Of a stretch of DNA of 64,000 nt, positions 27,803-37,983 are shown in pieces. The position numbers were made by a program, and so were the translations under genes. This DNA comes from Clostridium fermenticellae (lineage in GTDB: Bacteria > Bacillota > Clostridia > Clostridiales > Clostridiaceae). The stretch's first letter is position 1. Every line of letters starts with the position of its first letter. Location: positions 640,183 to 704,182 of the forward strand of contig NZ_CP032416.1 in assembly GCF_003600355.1 (NCBI RefSeq), in the 5' to 3' direction. The notes under the pieces are model-generated. The model was given only the letters and a program-made list of their open reading frames with translations, made no database searches and was not told the DNA's origin.

Positions 27803-28958
27803 TAAATTTATATAAATCATTTAATTTGGATGCTGCCTTTTTCTTCATGCCTTCCAATACATGAGTATATATATCAAGAGTAGTAGCTACATTGCTATGA
27901 CCAAGTAACTCCTGTACTGTTTTAGGTTCTTCACCTAATTCAAATAATCTAGTAGCAAAAGTATGTCTTAGATCATGAAATTTCCTATCTTGCAATCCAA
28001 TATTACTAAGTATTCTCTTAAATCTTTTACGTATATTACTACTGTCTAAATATTTACCGTACATATTACAGAAAACTAAACTGTTATTTTCATATAAATT
28101 AGCCATTTTTAACTTTAATTCTTTTTGGTGAAGTTCATATTGCTGTAGCCTTTTAGTTAAAAATGAGGGTATAGATACTATTCTGTTGCTGTTTTCACTT
28201 TTAGGTGTTTGTAGTACTATATGGCAGTTTTTACGACCTTCCTTACTAACATCACATGTATATTTTACTGTTTTATTTACACGTATAGTATCATTATCAA
28301 AGTCAATATCATCCCATGTTAAAGCCAATAGTTCACCCTGTCTTAGTCCTGAATTAAGAGCAGTTAAAAATAATACTTCCAGGTCATGTCCTTTAATAGC
28401 TTCTACAAATCTTTCTTGTTCTTCCAAACTGAATGGCTTTACATCATTAACTTTATTTAATTTTTTTTCTTCACTATCTTTAGGAATTACTATTGCGTGG
28501 GAAAAATCTTTTATAATCATGTTGTTATCATAAGCATATCTAATAGCAGGAGCTATTAATTTGTGTAGGTTTTTTATACAATTTACGGACTTACCTTTTT
28601 TAATTAATTTATTATAATAGTTTTGTATATCCTTAGAGTTAATGTCTTTTAATTTGATCTTTGATATTTCACTATTTTTAATATAGTTTCTGTAAATTCC
28701 TTCATATCTTTCTTTAGTAGATGGCTTAATATCCACACAATGAACATCAAAGAGCCAGTCACATAAAAAATTTCCAAATAATTCTTTATTATTTACACCA
28801 TAGTCAAGCTCTTTAGTAATAGTTTTTATTTTGGATTCAAGTTCTTTGACACTGCTGCCATATATATCTTTAGGTTTCAAAAGGTTTTTATGTCTTAATC
28901 TATAGAAGTAATATTCTTTACCGTTTTTAACTTTTTTCTTATAGATTGTTTTGGCCAT
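27789..28958 (-). CDS. int: tyrosine recombinase/integrase, copy 2
   Basis: Same 389-residue integrase as at 9767, with the complete R...HxxR...H...Y catalytic set. With two intact integrase genes and three att cores, one copy, the other, or both could be excised. Confidence 0.95.
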   Translation of the reverse strand: MAKTIYKKKVKNGKEYYFYRLRHKNLLKPKDIYGSSVKELESKIKTITKELDYGVNNKELFGNFLCDWLFDVHCVDIKPSTKERYEGIYRNYIKNSEISKIKLKDINSKDIQNYYNKLIKKGKSVNCIKNLHKLIAPAIRYAYDNNMIIKDFSHAIVIPKDSEEKKLNKVNDVKPFSLEEQERFVEAIKGHDLEVLFLTALNSGLRQGELLALTWDDIDFDNDTIRVNKTVKYTCDVSKEGRKNCHIVLQTPKSENSNRIVSIPSFLTKRLQQYELHQKELKLKMANLYENNSLVFCNMYGKYLDSSNIRKRFKRILSNIGLQDRKFHDLRHTFATRLFELGEEPKTVQELLGHSNVATTLDIYTHVLEGMKKKAASKLNDLYKFMGAK

Positions 28959-28981
28959 GCTTTTACTCCTCTCTTAATACT

Positions 28982-29013
28982 GTAGTTACTATATAACATT
29001 ATAAAGTAACTAC
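28982..29013. repeat. 32-bp dyad 1, copy 2
   Basis: GTAGTTACT-N14-AGTAACTAC between int and Uma2, as at 10960. Confidence 0.75.
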
Positions 29014-29585
29014 ACATCTAAAGTATTAAAATCAATATCCAGGTCATTATATATTCCAACTTTTATTTTGTCCGTAAATGAATAAATTTCAGGAGCTCCA
29101 TAATGCATTGTATCATCAAGTCTATATACTAATATACTTTTCTTCATAGGATTTACTATCCAGTATTCACGTACTTTATATAAATCATATAAAGCCAACT
29201 TTCTTATATAATCATTTGATGGATTAAAGGGTGATACTATTTCAATGATTAAATCAGGAGCACCCATGCATCCCTTGTCGTCTAATTTATTCTTATCACA
29301 TATTACAGATATATCAGGCTGAATAATGTTTCTGCAATTATTAATGTTATCATCATTAGATAGAAATACATCAAAAGGAGCGGAATATACTTTGCAGTTA
29401 CCATTGTTAGACTTAATATAGTTATTTATGATAGTAGAAAGCTCCATGATGATGCCTTGATGTATTCTTGATGGAGCGGGTGACATATCATATATTGTAC
29501 CTTCTATAAGCTCAATTCTCTTATTTTCAGGGTATTTCATATAATCAACATAAGTATATGAATTATTTTTAGCTGTATTATCCAT
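29010..29585 (-). CDS. Uma2-family putative endonuclease, copy 2
   Basis: Same sequence as the 191-residue protein at 10988, with PDISVI and APDLIIEIVSP acidic motifs of the PD-(D/E)xK-like fold. Confidence 0.85.
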   Translation of the reverse strand: MDNTAKNNSYTYVDYMKYPENKRIELIEGTIYDMSPAPSRIHQGIIMELSTIINNYIKSNNGNCKVYSAPFDVFLSNDDNINNCRNIIQPDISVICDKNKLDDKGCMGAPDLIIEIVSPFNPSNDYIRKLALYDLYKVREYWIVNPMKKSILVYRLDDTMHYGAPEIYSFTDKIKVGIYNDLDIDFNTLDV

Positions 29586-29672
29586 ATATTTTTATCTCCT
29601 TTCTTTCATATGATTAAATTTTGTGTTTTGCAAATTCGGTAAAAGTAATTTGTTTTGTTACCGAACTAATTT

Positions 29673-30035
29673 CTATTTAAAAGGGTGCTGCAAATTTGAA
29701 GCAGGGGTATTAAATATTTGTTCTGCTGCAATGTCGGCAGATTGTTCCATATATGTATGTTGCATATCCAGGCCTATAATATATCCAAGTTGTGGCATAT
29801 CGTTAGCTATATGTTTAATTTCATGTACAAAAGTTTTACATTGAGTTTTATAATTTACTTCACCGTTTAAAATAAGATGATAATTCCCTCTTCTACTCAG
29901 ATATACAAAACCTAATGCACTAGATGGTAAATTGCATGCTATAGTAGTTTTTACATTATATGCGTTCATAACTTCATAGAAAGGAATATCCTCATTTAAA
30001 AGAGCCTTCAATAAAGGTTTATCTAGTATATCCAT
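29673..30035 (-). CDS. ImmA/IrrE-family metalloprotease, copy 2
   Basis: Same sequence as at 11651, HEIKH active site. Two intact copies of the protease and repressor pair mean the switch dose is doubled in the tandem state. Confidence 0.87.
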   Translation of the reverse strand: MDILDKPLLKALLNEDIPFYEVMNAYNVKTTIACNLPSSALGFVYLSRRGNYHLILNGEVNYKTQCKTFVHEIKHIANDMPQLGYIIGLDMQHTYMEQSADIAAEQIFNTPASNLQHPFK

Positions 30036-30089
30036 ACGGTCATCCCCTTTGGTGATTTATTCAGTTAGAGTTTATATAAAATAATATAA

Positions 30090-30512
30090 TTAGCCATCGT
30101 TTTTGTCTTCTTCATCTTCAATAGCTTTTATAATTCTAACTATTTTCTTTATATCATTAGGAACCATGTCTTTTGTTTGTTTGAAAAGTAGTTTTAAATC
30201 TTCTCTTTCTTTTAATGTATTCCAGAAGTTAGCTAGTTCTGGATCATCACTTAATGATTCTGATATTTTCTCAACTGAAGTATCTTTTTTAGGATTAGAA
30301 ATAATTTCTTTGCTGTCTGTTCTTCCAAGTAAATAATCTATAGACACATTAAAATAATCGGCTATTTTTTCTAATGTATCAAAATCTGGTTTTCTATTGT
30401 CATTTTCATATCTAGTTATAGTTACTGGAGTAACTCCAATTTTCTCGGCTAATTGTTTTTGTGTTAATCCTTTAGATTCTCTTATCTTTTTTATTTTAGA
30501 ACCAATTTCCAT
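30090..30512 (-). CDS. CI/ImmR-like XRE repressor, copy 2
   Basis: Same sequence as the 140-residue repressor at 12068; divergent from the Cro-like gene over the same operator set. Repressor from either copy should silence both. Confidence 0.9.
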   Translation of the reverse strand: MEIGSKIKKIRESKGLTQKQLAEKIGVTPVTITRYENDNRKPDFDTLEKIADYFNVSIDYLLGRTDSKEIISNPKKDTSVEKISESLSDDPELANFWNTLKEREDLKLLFKQTKDMVPNDIKKIVRIIKAIEDEEDKNDG

Positions 30513-30548
30513 TTTATCACCTCATAATATTTATATTATACATGTATT

Positions 30549-30659
30549 ATATCCAAAATGGAATATATTTATATAATTTTTTTATGAACATATCCATATT
30601 GGTATTGACAACATACCTATATGGATATATAGTATAAATACAACATACCAATATGGTAT
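30549..30659. promoter_or_regulatory. lysogeny switch region, copy 2
   Basis: Same TTGACA-17-TATAGT promoter (30605-30610 and 30628-30633) and the same four palindromes as at 12527-12637, shifted by 18,022 bp. Confidence 0.8.
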
Positions 30660-30683
30660 GAAATGAAATAGGAGGAACACAGT

Positions 30684-30872
30684 ATGGAAGTTAAAATTGC
30701 AAGAATAAAAAAAGGATTAACTCAACTAGAACTTTGTAAAATAGTTAAAACTTCTCCCAAAAAGCTAGTTGAGATTGAAAGAGGAAATTATGGAAATGTA
30801 ACAAAGGCTTTAATGGAGAAGATAGCAAAAGCACTTGATACAACAGTGCAGAAATTATTTTTTAATGACTAA
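30684..30872 (+). CDS. Cro-like small XRE regulator, copy 2
   Basis: Same sequence as the 62-residue protein at 12662, first rightward gene after the operators. Confidence 0.83.
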   Translation: MEVKIARIKKGLTQLELCKIVKTSPKKLVEIERGNYGNVTKALMEKIAKALDTTVQKLFFND

Positions 30873-30989
30873 TATAAATAGACTTAGCATATCTTAAAAT
30901 TTCAAAATGACAGCTCATGTACAAACATAATTGAAGTGCAATACTTCAAAGAAAATACTTAATATCAATAATGAGGAGGATTAAGAAAA

Positions 30990-31202
30990 ATGGAAGAAAA
31001 TATCAAAGCTAAAAGTTATGAAAGTAAAGAAACTATACTGGTAAGTCCTACAGAGGCAATGAGAATTTTAGGAGTAGGCAGAAATAGGATGTATTGTGAT
31101 TTACTAAAAAGAGACGATTTTCCGGCATTTAAAATTAATTCTAAGTATTTTGTTAATAGATTAAAACTTCAGGAATGGGCCGACAAAATGTGCGGAAAAT
31201 AA
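30990..31202 (+). CDS. excisionase-like winged-helix protein, copy 2
   Basis: Same sequence as the 70-residue protein at 12969. One A fewer than copy 1 between the ribosome binding site and the ATG (five instead of six). Confidence 0.75.
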   Translation: MEENIKAKSYESKETILVSPTEAMRILGVGRNRMYCDLLKRDDFPAFKINSKYFVNRLKLQEWADKMCGK

Positions 31203-31237
31203 CAAAATATAGTTAAGGCTAACAAGTAGGTGGTGAC

Positions 31238-32035
31238 GTGAATCCTAATAAAAACATATTTTTTAAACGATTTGATGGAGCAGTAAGAAAAATATTTTTT
31301 GAAGATAAAAGTAAGTATATAGTTTTATCATGGATTATATTTAGGACTAATTATCAAGAAGAATATCAAGGTTTAAAAAGGAATGAATGTTATTTTAGTT
31401 ATTCAGTAGTTGAAAATGAATGTAATGTGAGCAGGTGGAAGTTACAAAAGATATTACTTGAATTGGAGGCAGAAAATTTTATTGTTTGGATTCATAAAAG
31501 CAAAGCAAAATACACTCAAAGTATTATATATCTTATAGAAAATGAACAGTATAGTAAACAGCACAGTAAACAATACGGTAAAAGCGTTGAAAACAATAGT
31601 ATTGAAGATAATTGCAATATGGTAAACAATACGGTTGACAATACATCTTCTAGAAATATATCTAAAAATAAATCTAATATATATACTACAATTTTTGAAT
31701 ATTGGAATAGTAAAAAAATAATAACTCATAAAAAAATAACTAAAGATATGGAAAATGCAATAGATAAAGCTTTAAAAACATATTCAGATAAAGAAATAAG
31801 ACAAGCAATAGGTACTTATTCGCAAGTACTCAAAAGTGATTTCTATTTTAATTACAAATGGAGCTTAAAGGATTTTCTTAATAGAAAAAATGGAATAAGC
31901 ACATTTATGGATGAAGGTACTAACAAATGTAACTATGATGAATATTTAAAACATAAACAACTTAAAGAAAAAAATAAATCAAATGTTAATAATGAGTGTA
32001 GGCCAAATGCAGGAGCATTTCAAGAAATTAAATAA
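31238..32035 (+). CDS. DnaD-like replication initiation protein, copy 2
   Basis: Same sequence as at 13217: winged-helix N-terminus, polar linker, and C-terminal helical YKWSLKDFL segment. Confidence 0.72.
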   Translation: MNPNKNIFFKRFDGAVRKIFFEDKSKYIVLSWIIFRTNYQEEYQGLKRNECYFSYSVVENECNVSRWKLQKILLELEAENFIVWIHKSKAKYTQSIIYLIENEQYSKQHSKQYGKSVENNSIEDNCNMVNNTVDNTSSRNISKNKSNIYTTIFEYWNSKKIITHKKITKDMENAIDKALKTYSDKEIRQAIGTYSQVLKSDFYFNYKWSLKDFLNRKNGISTFMDEGTNKCNYDEYLKHKQLKEKNKSNVNNECRPNAGAFQEIK

Positions 32036-32067
32036 CATGATTTATGAAGTAGGAGGATGATAAAAAT

Positions 32068-33420
32068 ATGAAACTTTATAATATACAAGCTGAAAGAGAT
32101 CTATTAGGATCTATAATTATTAAACCAGATAACTTATGTGATTGTGTAGATTTATTAAAAGGTGATGATTTTTTTAAAGATGGTCATAAATTGATATATT
32201 CCGCTATCACAAGGTTATATACGAGTAACAAAGATGTTAACGTAACTACTATTGCAGAGGCTTTAAATTCAAAGTTGAACATAGTTGGAGGAATAACATA
32301 TATTTCACAACTTGCAGGTCAGACACTTCAGGTTGAAAGTATAAAATCATATGCTGAGATAATAAAAAAGTATTCCAATGCCAGAAAATTATTTGCAGTG
32401 TTAAAAAAAGATACAACAAGAATAGAGAAAACAGATGCAGATATAAAAAGCATAGTAAGAGAATTGCAGGATCTAAGTTTAGAGTTTGAAAGCAAGATCA
32501 ATGCAGATAATGGAGAATTAGATAAGCCTATGGCAAATGTGTTGGACAGTCTTGAAAAAAGATATTTAAATGGTGGAGCCATACAAGGCATAGGAACAGG
32601 GTACAAGAAGTTAGATAAAACACTTAATGGATTAAATAGAAGTGATTTTATAGTTATATCTGCTAGGCCGTCAATGGGTAAAACAGCCTTTGCAATAAAC
32701 ATGGCTTTAAATATATCCAAACAACATAATATAAGCTTTTTTTCTTTAGAAATGTCAAAAGAACAACTGTTGGAAAGAGCGTTGGCCGCTAAAGCTTTAA
32801 TTAAAATGAATAATATTAAATCTGGTAAGTTAACAGATGAAGAATGGACTAGTATAAGCCAGAAAAGTGGGTTGATAGTAAGTTCTGGTTTAAAGATATA
32901 TGACAAAGTGTATTCTCTAAATGGTATAAAAGCTGAATGCAAAAAAAGAAAATTACAAGAAGGACTCGATGTTGTTATAATAGATTACTTAACTCTTATT
33001 GATGGAGCTGAAAAATCAAATAATAGAGTTCAGGAGGTAAGTAAAATATCCAGGCAGCTAAAATTAATGGCTAAGGAATTAAATATCGTGGTAATATCAT
33101 TAGCACAATTAAGTCGAGCACCAGAGGCAAGAAACGACCATAGGCCTATGCTTTCAGATTTAAGAGAATCTGGTTCAATAGAACAAGATGCAGACATAGT
33201 CATTTCTCTTTATAGGGACGAGTATTACAATCTAAATACCAATGATAAAGGTATTATAGAAGCTATAATTGAAAAGCAGCGAAATGGTAGAACTGGATTT
33301 GTTAAACTAGCGTGGAAACCAGAATATCAATTAATCACAGATAAATCTCCATATGTTGAAGATGGAACCTATAGCCCTGATATATTTAAAAATAAGGGAG
33401 TCCAAACAAGTATGAATTAA
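32068..33420 (+). CDS. DnaB-type replicative helicase, copy 2
   Basis: Same sequence as the 450-residue helicase at 14047 with complete Walker motifs. Confidence 0.95.
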   Translation: MKLYNIQAERDLLGSIIIKPDNLCDCVDLLKGDDFFKDGHKLIYSAITRLYTSNKDVNVTTIAEALNSKLNIVGGITYISQLAGQTLQVESIKSYAEIIKKYSNARKLFAVLKKDTTRIEKTDADIKSIVRELQDLSLEFESKINADNGELDKPMANVLDSLEKRYLNGGAIQGIGTGYKKLDKTLNGLNRSDFIVISARPSMGKTAFAINMALNISKQHNISFFSLEMSKEQLLERALAAKALIKMNNIKSGKLTDEEWTSISQKSGLIVSSGLKIYDKVYSLNGIKAECKKRKLQEGLDVVIIDYLTLIDGAEKSNNRVQEVSKISRQLKLMAKELNIVVISLAQLSRAPEARNDHRPMLSDLRESGSIEQDADIVISLYRDEYYNLNTNDKGIIEAIIEKQRNGRTGFVKLAWKPEYQLITDKSPYVEDGTYSPDIFKNKGVQTSMN

Positions 33421-33489
33421 GTATAGTGTTGATTAGTTATGATTCGGTCATTACTCCAGATCATTAAAAACATATATAAGGAGGCTTAA

Positions 33490-33660
33490 ATGAAGGACAG
33501 ACTATTAGTTGTACTGATAGATAGTGTTAAAATTAAATATTTAAAATGCAGTGATATTGAGTTTAAAAAGTACATTGGAAAAATACTTGCGGGAGATATT
33601 GACATTAAACGTAATGGATTAATTGAAGATTCAAAAACAAAGGGGTGGCGGGATGAGTAA
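33490..33660 (+). CDS. small protein, 56 residues, copy 2
   Basis: Same sequence as at 15469; ATG behind AAGGAGGC; stop overlaps the next start. Confidence 0.6.
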   Translation: MKDRLLVVLIDSVKIKYLKCSDIEFKKYIGKILAGDIDIKRNGLIEDSKTKGWRDE

Positions 33661-33886
33661 AGTTTTAAATTGGATAAAAATAAGATATAGAGGTAAGAGA
33701 TTTTACTTATTAAAAGTAAGTTTCAATAAAGTCAAAGGATTTAAAGTTAAAACTAATGGTATTACTTTTGTAGTTATAAATAAGAATATGAATCCTATAG
33801 AAAGAAGCAAAACTCTTCATAAGTTAGTAAAAGAGCATCACAATATTCGCTTATTTTGTGCAGCAGGGAAGGTGTCTTATAAGTGA
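33653..33886 (+). CDS. small protein, 77 residues, copy 2
   Basis: Same sequence as at 15632; possible inactive ImmA-like fragment (VVINKNMNPIERSKTLHKLV). Confidence 0.6.
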   Translation: MSKVLNWIKIRYRGKRFYLLKVSFNKVKGFKVKTNGITFVVINKNMNPIERSKTLHKLVKEHHNIRLFCAAGKVSYK

Positions 33887-34035
33887 TTAAGTTAAAAGCT
33901 TCATATGATACGGAGGAGGAAAGAGACAAGCTCATAAAACTTATAGAATATGGGTTCGCGTTTAAAAGAGAACCAAAAATATATAAAAAAGAAGGTCCAT
34001 ATAAAAAAATACGAATGGACCTATTAAATAAATAA
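33883..34035 (+). CDS. small protein, 50 residues, copy 2
   Basis: Same sequence as at 15862; GTG start overlapping the previous stop. Confidence 0.6.
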   Translation: MIKLKASYDTEEERDKLIKLIEYGFAFKREPKIYKKEGPYKKIRMDLLNK

Positions 34036-34122
34036 TTAAGCTTACGTATTAAGCAAACTTATGACCTGAACAATTATAAGTTTACTTGATATATAAAGCT
34101 TATGTCAATGGAGGTACTTAAA

Positions 34123-34230
34123 ATGTCATTAGCAATATTTATGGCTTATATAGATTATTGCAAGGAACAGCATAAGGAGCCTGATATTCAGGAGCTGCAG
34201 CAATGGAAGAAAAAATATAATCATAGATAA
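34123..34230 (+). CDS. very small protein, 35 residues, copy 2
   Basis: Same sequence as at 16102, with the same GGAGG ribosome binding site. Confidence 0.5.
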   Translation: MSLAIFMAYIDYCKEQHKEPDIQELQQWKKKYNHR

Positions 34231-34242
34231 ATAAAAAAATGT

Positions 34243-34274
34243 GTGGTTACTGTGTAAATTTATATAGTAACCAC
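34243..34274. repeat. 32-bp dyad 2, copy 2
   Basis: GTGGTTACT-N14-AGTAACCAC upstream of the J-domain gene, as at 16222. Confidence 0.75.
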
Positions 34275-34300
34275 TGTTATATTTAAGGTGGTGAAAATCA

Positions 34301-35107
34301 TTGTATTGTGTTATACAGAAAGTTTTTAATAAAAAATGTAACTCATTAGGAGAAGCTAAAGAATTAAAAGTAGATCCCTTTGAATTATCTATAGATGGAG
34401 TACCACAAAGAATCAGATATTATTATACATACAGTGAAGAAAGGTTCCAAAGAACTCATAGGGAAGCTTTTAAGATAAGTATACATGAAAGCTATAGAGA
34501 AGATGGCAAGGTTAAGAAAAAGCAATGGGTAATATGCACTATAAGTTATTATGATATAGTTGATGGTTGGTCATATATCGGAGATCATATTGTAGGTTTA
34601 GATGATAAATTAAAGGATATAGGTATTACGGAAGATGAATTATATAATATGGTATATAAAAAGTTTGATCCTATTATAGCGGCAGTAGAAAAAGAATATA
34701 AAGGTACAGATGAATACAAGGCTAAAAAGAAACATAAAAGGATATTGGATAAATATAGAGAGTCAAAGAATAAATTTGAAAAGAAGTATGGCCAAGATAC
34801 TTATGATTATTGCTATGATGTATTTGGTGTTCTTAGGAATAAAGAATATTTGAAAGAGCTCCAGGATGCATATAAAGCAAATGAGGAATTTTATAGTAGT
34901 TACTATGATAATTTCAAAAGTAACTACAGTAGTAATAATAGTAGTAGTTACTTTGATACTGTACAGAGTAACTACACAGAAGATGAAAAAGTTAAGCTTA
35001 AGAAAATATACAAGGTACTTGCATTAAAATTTCATCCGGATATGAATAACGGTGATGCTGATATGATGAAGTTTGTAAACAAACTAAAAGAGGAGTGGGG
35101 AATATAA
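34301..35107 (+). CDS. J-domain (DnaJ-like) protein, copy 2
   Basis: Same sequence as the 268-residue protein at 16280, with C-terminal HPD and an S/N/Y linker encoded over two dyads. Confidence 0.75.
   Translation: MYCVIQKVFNKKCNSLGEAKELKVDPFELSIDGVPQRIRYYYTYSEERFQRTHREAFKISIHESYREDGKVKKKQWVICTISYYDIVDGWSYIGDHIVGLDDKLKDIGITEDELYNMVYKKFDPIIAAVEKEYKGTDEYKAKKKHKRILDKYRESKNKFEKKYGQDTYDYCYDVFGVLRNKEYLKELQDAYKANEEFYSSYYDNFKSNYSSNNSSSYFDTVQSNYTEDEKVKLKKIYKVLALKFHPDMNNGDADMMKFVNKLKEEWGI
34896..34975. repeat. 32-bp dyads 3 and 4 inside the J-domain gene, copy 2
   Basis: 34896-34927 and 34944-34975; same arms and 14-base spacers as in copy 1. Confidence 0.75.
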
Positions 35108-35604
35108 ATGTAGTTGCTATGTAAAATATACATTAACTATTAAATATTTTAGAAACATCTTAATGGTGTTTCTTTTTATTTTAAAGTAGGAATTTTGATA
35201 TATTATAATAATTAGATATATACGCTGTATGAATATAATGCGAGGTAACTATTGAAATTAAAAATATAAACAATGTTATTTGAAAATTGAATAATGCGCT
35301 ATTAAAGAGTAAAAATGTTTTATATTTATTACAAAAAATAATCATTTAAAATTAAGCAACTCATGATATAATTACCATAAGTTAAGGTTAAAATAGTAAG
35401 ATATTCATTCCTAAAATCTTCATAGTATATGTCTCCTTTCTACGCACCATATTCATCAAGATATTCTTTTTTTGTGTTTGTTACCTCATTTGATTATCCT
35501 TATAGGAATGGATAGTATCTAATCTACGAAGTTACAAACTTATTTCAAAAAAATCTTATCCCTATTTATAGCTAAATTGTGCTATAATATCCAAGTAAAT
35601 TAAC

Positions 35605-35874
35605 TTGAAATTTGATGAAAATATTGCTTTTTATCAAAATCTTAAACTTATTTTAGACAGTAACGGTTTATCAAACTATGAAGCAGCTAATTTGTGCGGT
35701 ATGACCTCGCAAACGATTGACAACAGAATAAATAAGAAGGTGTAAAAACCTAAATTCGATATACTTAAAAGACTTGCAGAAGGATTAGATGTAAGCATAA
35801 ACAAATTATTATATGGTACTGACTTCTTTAATTCCGAAAAATTTAAAAGCATTTTAAATGCAAAGAAGAATTAG
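35605..35874 (+). pseudogene. XRE-type HTH gene with an in-frame stop, copy 2
   Basis: Same TAA at codon 47 as in copy 1 (17584). Because both copies share it, it is unlikely to be a local read error. Precedes the restriction genes as a lost or shortened controller. Confidence 0.75.
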
Positions 35875-35964
35875 TTATAGAAACAGAAAATATAGTATCA
35901 TTACCCCAAAAGGATTATTGGAAAAAGTAAAATATACAAAATACCATCAAAGGAGATATAACTA

Positions 35965-37983
35965 ATGGCAAAAAGCATAGAAGAACAAATTGAAGATTGG
36001 GGCAAGAAGCAACTGAGCGAAACAAAGTACTACACCAAAACAGAAAATATCAACCCTGAAATAGAAAATGCCCTAAAAAATGCACCTTCTAAAAGTGGCG
36101 GTAAAGGTACAAATTATCCAGATATTAAATTATTTATCGAAACAAAGACCATGCGTAAGATTCCGGTAATGATCGAAGTAAAAGGCACTAAGGGATCATT
36201 TATTAAAACAAATGATATCGGAGAAATATACAATAAGAAGAAAGACGGAACACCGAATTTTACCAATATAAATAAGTATGCTGTCAATGGTGCTATTCAT
36301 TATGCAAATGCAATAATAGAGAATACAACCAGTTATAAGGAAGTAATTGCAATAGGTTTGAATGGCTATGATGAACCAACCGGAAGAATTATTGAGCTGG
36401 ATGTTTATTATGTATCATTAGACAATTACTGTATCCCCAAGAAAATAGGTGCTTATACGGATTTATCTTTCCTTCTTCCTAAAAACATTGATAGTTTCAT
36501 AGAAGAAGTAGATAAGTCAAGCCTTACTGAAGAAGAAGTCGAAGCAAAGGCAAAAGAATTTGAAAATGAAATTGAGATCAAACTGAAAAAATTAAATCAA
36601 GTTATGCAGGACGATCTAAAAATTTCTGTTGGTTCAAGGGTAGAGCTTGTAACTGGTATGATTATGGCTGCTCTTGGTGTAGAAGGAAAAGTTGCACCGC
36701 TAGAAATTGCAGACCTTAAAGGTGAAACCGGCGCAAGAACTAATGATGGTCATGTAATAATCAACAAAATAGATTCTTTCTTAGCAGAACGTAACCTTCC
36801 GCAAGAAAAGAAAGATATGATTATTAACGACCTTTCACGTGTATTTATATACTCTGATTTATGGCAAACCGTTAATGGAGAAAGCAAATTAAAAACTGTC
36901 TATACAAGCGTTAAAAATGATATTATGCCTATTTTTACATCAGCAAAGCATTTGGATTTTACTGGCAGATTGTTCAATGTATTAAATGCATGGGTTGATA
37001 TTCCAGATAGTGATAAAAATGATGTGGTATTAACTCCACGTTATATTACTGATCTTATGGCAAAGATTGCGCAAGTCAACAAGGATAGTTATGTATGGGA
37101 TTATGCAGTTGGTTCTGCTGGCTTCTTAATATCTTCTATGAAGCTAATGATTAAGGATGCAGAGGAACGTATAAAAAGCCCAAAAGAACTAAGTAAAAAA
37201 ATAGCGAATATTAAGTATCAACAGCTTTTAGGTATTGAAAAGCGGTCTGATATTTATTTGTTAGCAGTCTTAAATATGATCCTTATGGGAGATGGTTCTT
37301 CTAACATCATCCACAAGGATAGCTTGACCGAATATAGCGGTAATTATGAACAAGGTGTATTGAATGGTCAAGTATATCCAGCTAATGTATTTTTACTAAA
37401 TCCACCTTATTCTGCACAAGGTAAAGGCTTTATTTTTGTAGAAAAAGCATTAAATCGCATGTCAAATGGCAAAGCTGTTATCTTAATACAAGAAAATGCA
37501 GGTAGCGGAAGTGGTTTACCATATACTAAGAGAATACTTAAACATAATACCCTTCTTGCAAGTATCCACCTGGCAGATATTTTTAGAGGAAAAGCAGGTG
37601 TTCAGGTTGCCATATACGTTTTTAATATTGGAACTCCGCATGATATTCATCAAATGGTAAAATTTATTGATTTTTCTAATGATGGATACACCAGACAAAA
37701 CAGAAAAAAGTCAAGTCAAGAAACCAATTTAAAAAACACAGATAATGCAATTGAAAGATACGAAGAACTTGTTAATATTGTACTTTATGGAAAATCTTAT
37801 CTTCATTACTTTACTGAGGATGAATATATAGAAGATACTATTACATTAAATGGAGATGATTGGACTTTTAAACAACATCAAATAATTGAAACCATACCTA
37901 CTGAAGATGATTTGAGGAATACTGTCAAAGAATATCTTAGTTGGAAAGTTTCTATGATAATTAGAGGTAATATGAATGATTAA
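35965..37983 (+). CDS. BcgI-like type IIB restriction-methylation A subunit, copy 2
   Basis: A 672-residue fused nuclease-methyltransferase. Residues 1-190: PD-(D/E)xK nuclease with Asp53 (NYPDIKLF) and Glu71-x-Lys73 (MIEVKG). Residues 210-670: type I M-like N6-adenine methyltransferase with SAM motif WDYAVGSAGFL and catalytic NPPY (about residue 479). Length and order match BcgIA (about 640 residues), which works with a separate S-like B subunit and cuts on both sides of a split site. ATG behind AAAGGAGATATAACTA; the stop overlaps the B-subunit start. Methylation would guard element and host; cutting would exclude phages. Confidence 0.85.
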   Translation: MAKSIEEQIEDWGKKQLSETKYYTKTENINPEIENALKNAPSKSGGKGTNYPDIKLFIETKTMRKIPVMIEVKGTKGSFIKTNDIGEIYNKKKDGTPNFTNINKYAVNGAIHYANAIIENTTSYKEVIAIGLNGYDEPTGRIIELDVYYVSLDNYCIPKKIGAYTDLSFLLPKNIDSFIEEVDKSSLTEEEVEAKAKEFENEIEIKLKKLNQVMQDDLKISVGSRVELVTGMIMAALGVEGKVAPLEIADLKGETGARTNDGHVIINKIDSFLAERNLPQEKKDMIINDLSRVFIYSDLWQTVNGESKLKTVYTSVKNDIMPIFTSAKHLDFTGRLFNVLNAWVDIPDSDKNDVVLTPRYITDLMAKIAQVNKDSYVWDYAVGSAGFLISSMKLMIKDAEERIKSPKELSKKIANIKYQQLLGIEKRSDIYLLAVLNMILMGDGSSNIIHKDSLTEYSGNYEQGVLNGQVYPANVFLLNPPYSAQGKGFIFVEKALNRMSNGKAVILIQENAGSGSGLPYTKRILKHNTLLASIHLADIFRGKAGVQVAIYVFNIGTPHDIHQMVKFIDFSNDGYTRQNRKKSSQETNLKNTDNAIERYEELVNIVLYGKSYLHYFTEDEYIEDTITLNGDDWTFKQHQIIETIPTEDDLRNTVKEYLSWKVSMIIRGNMND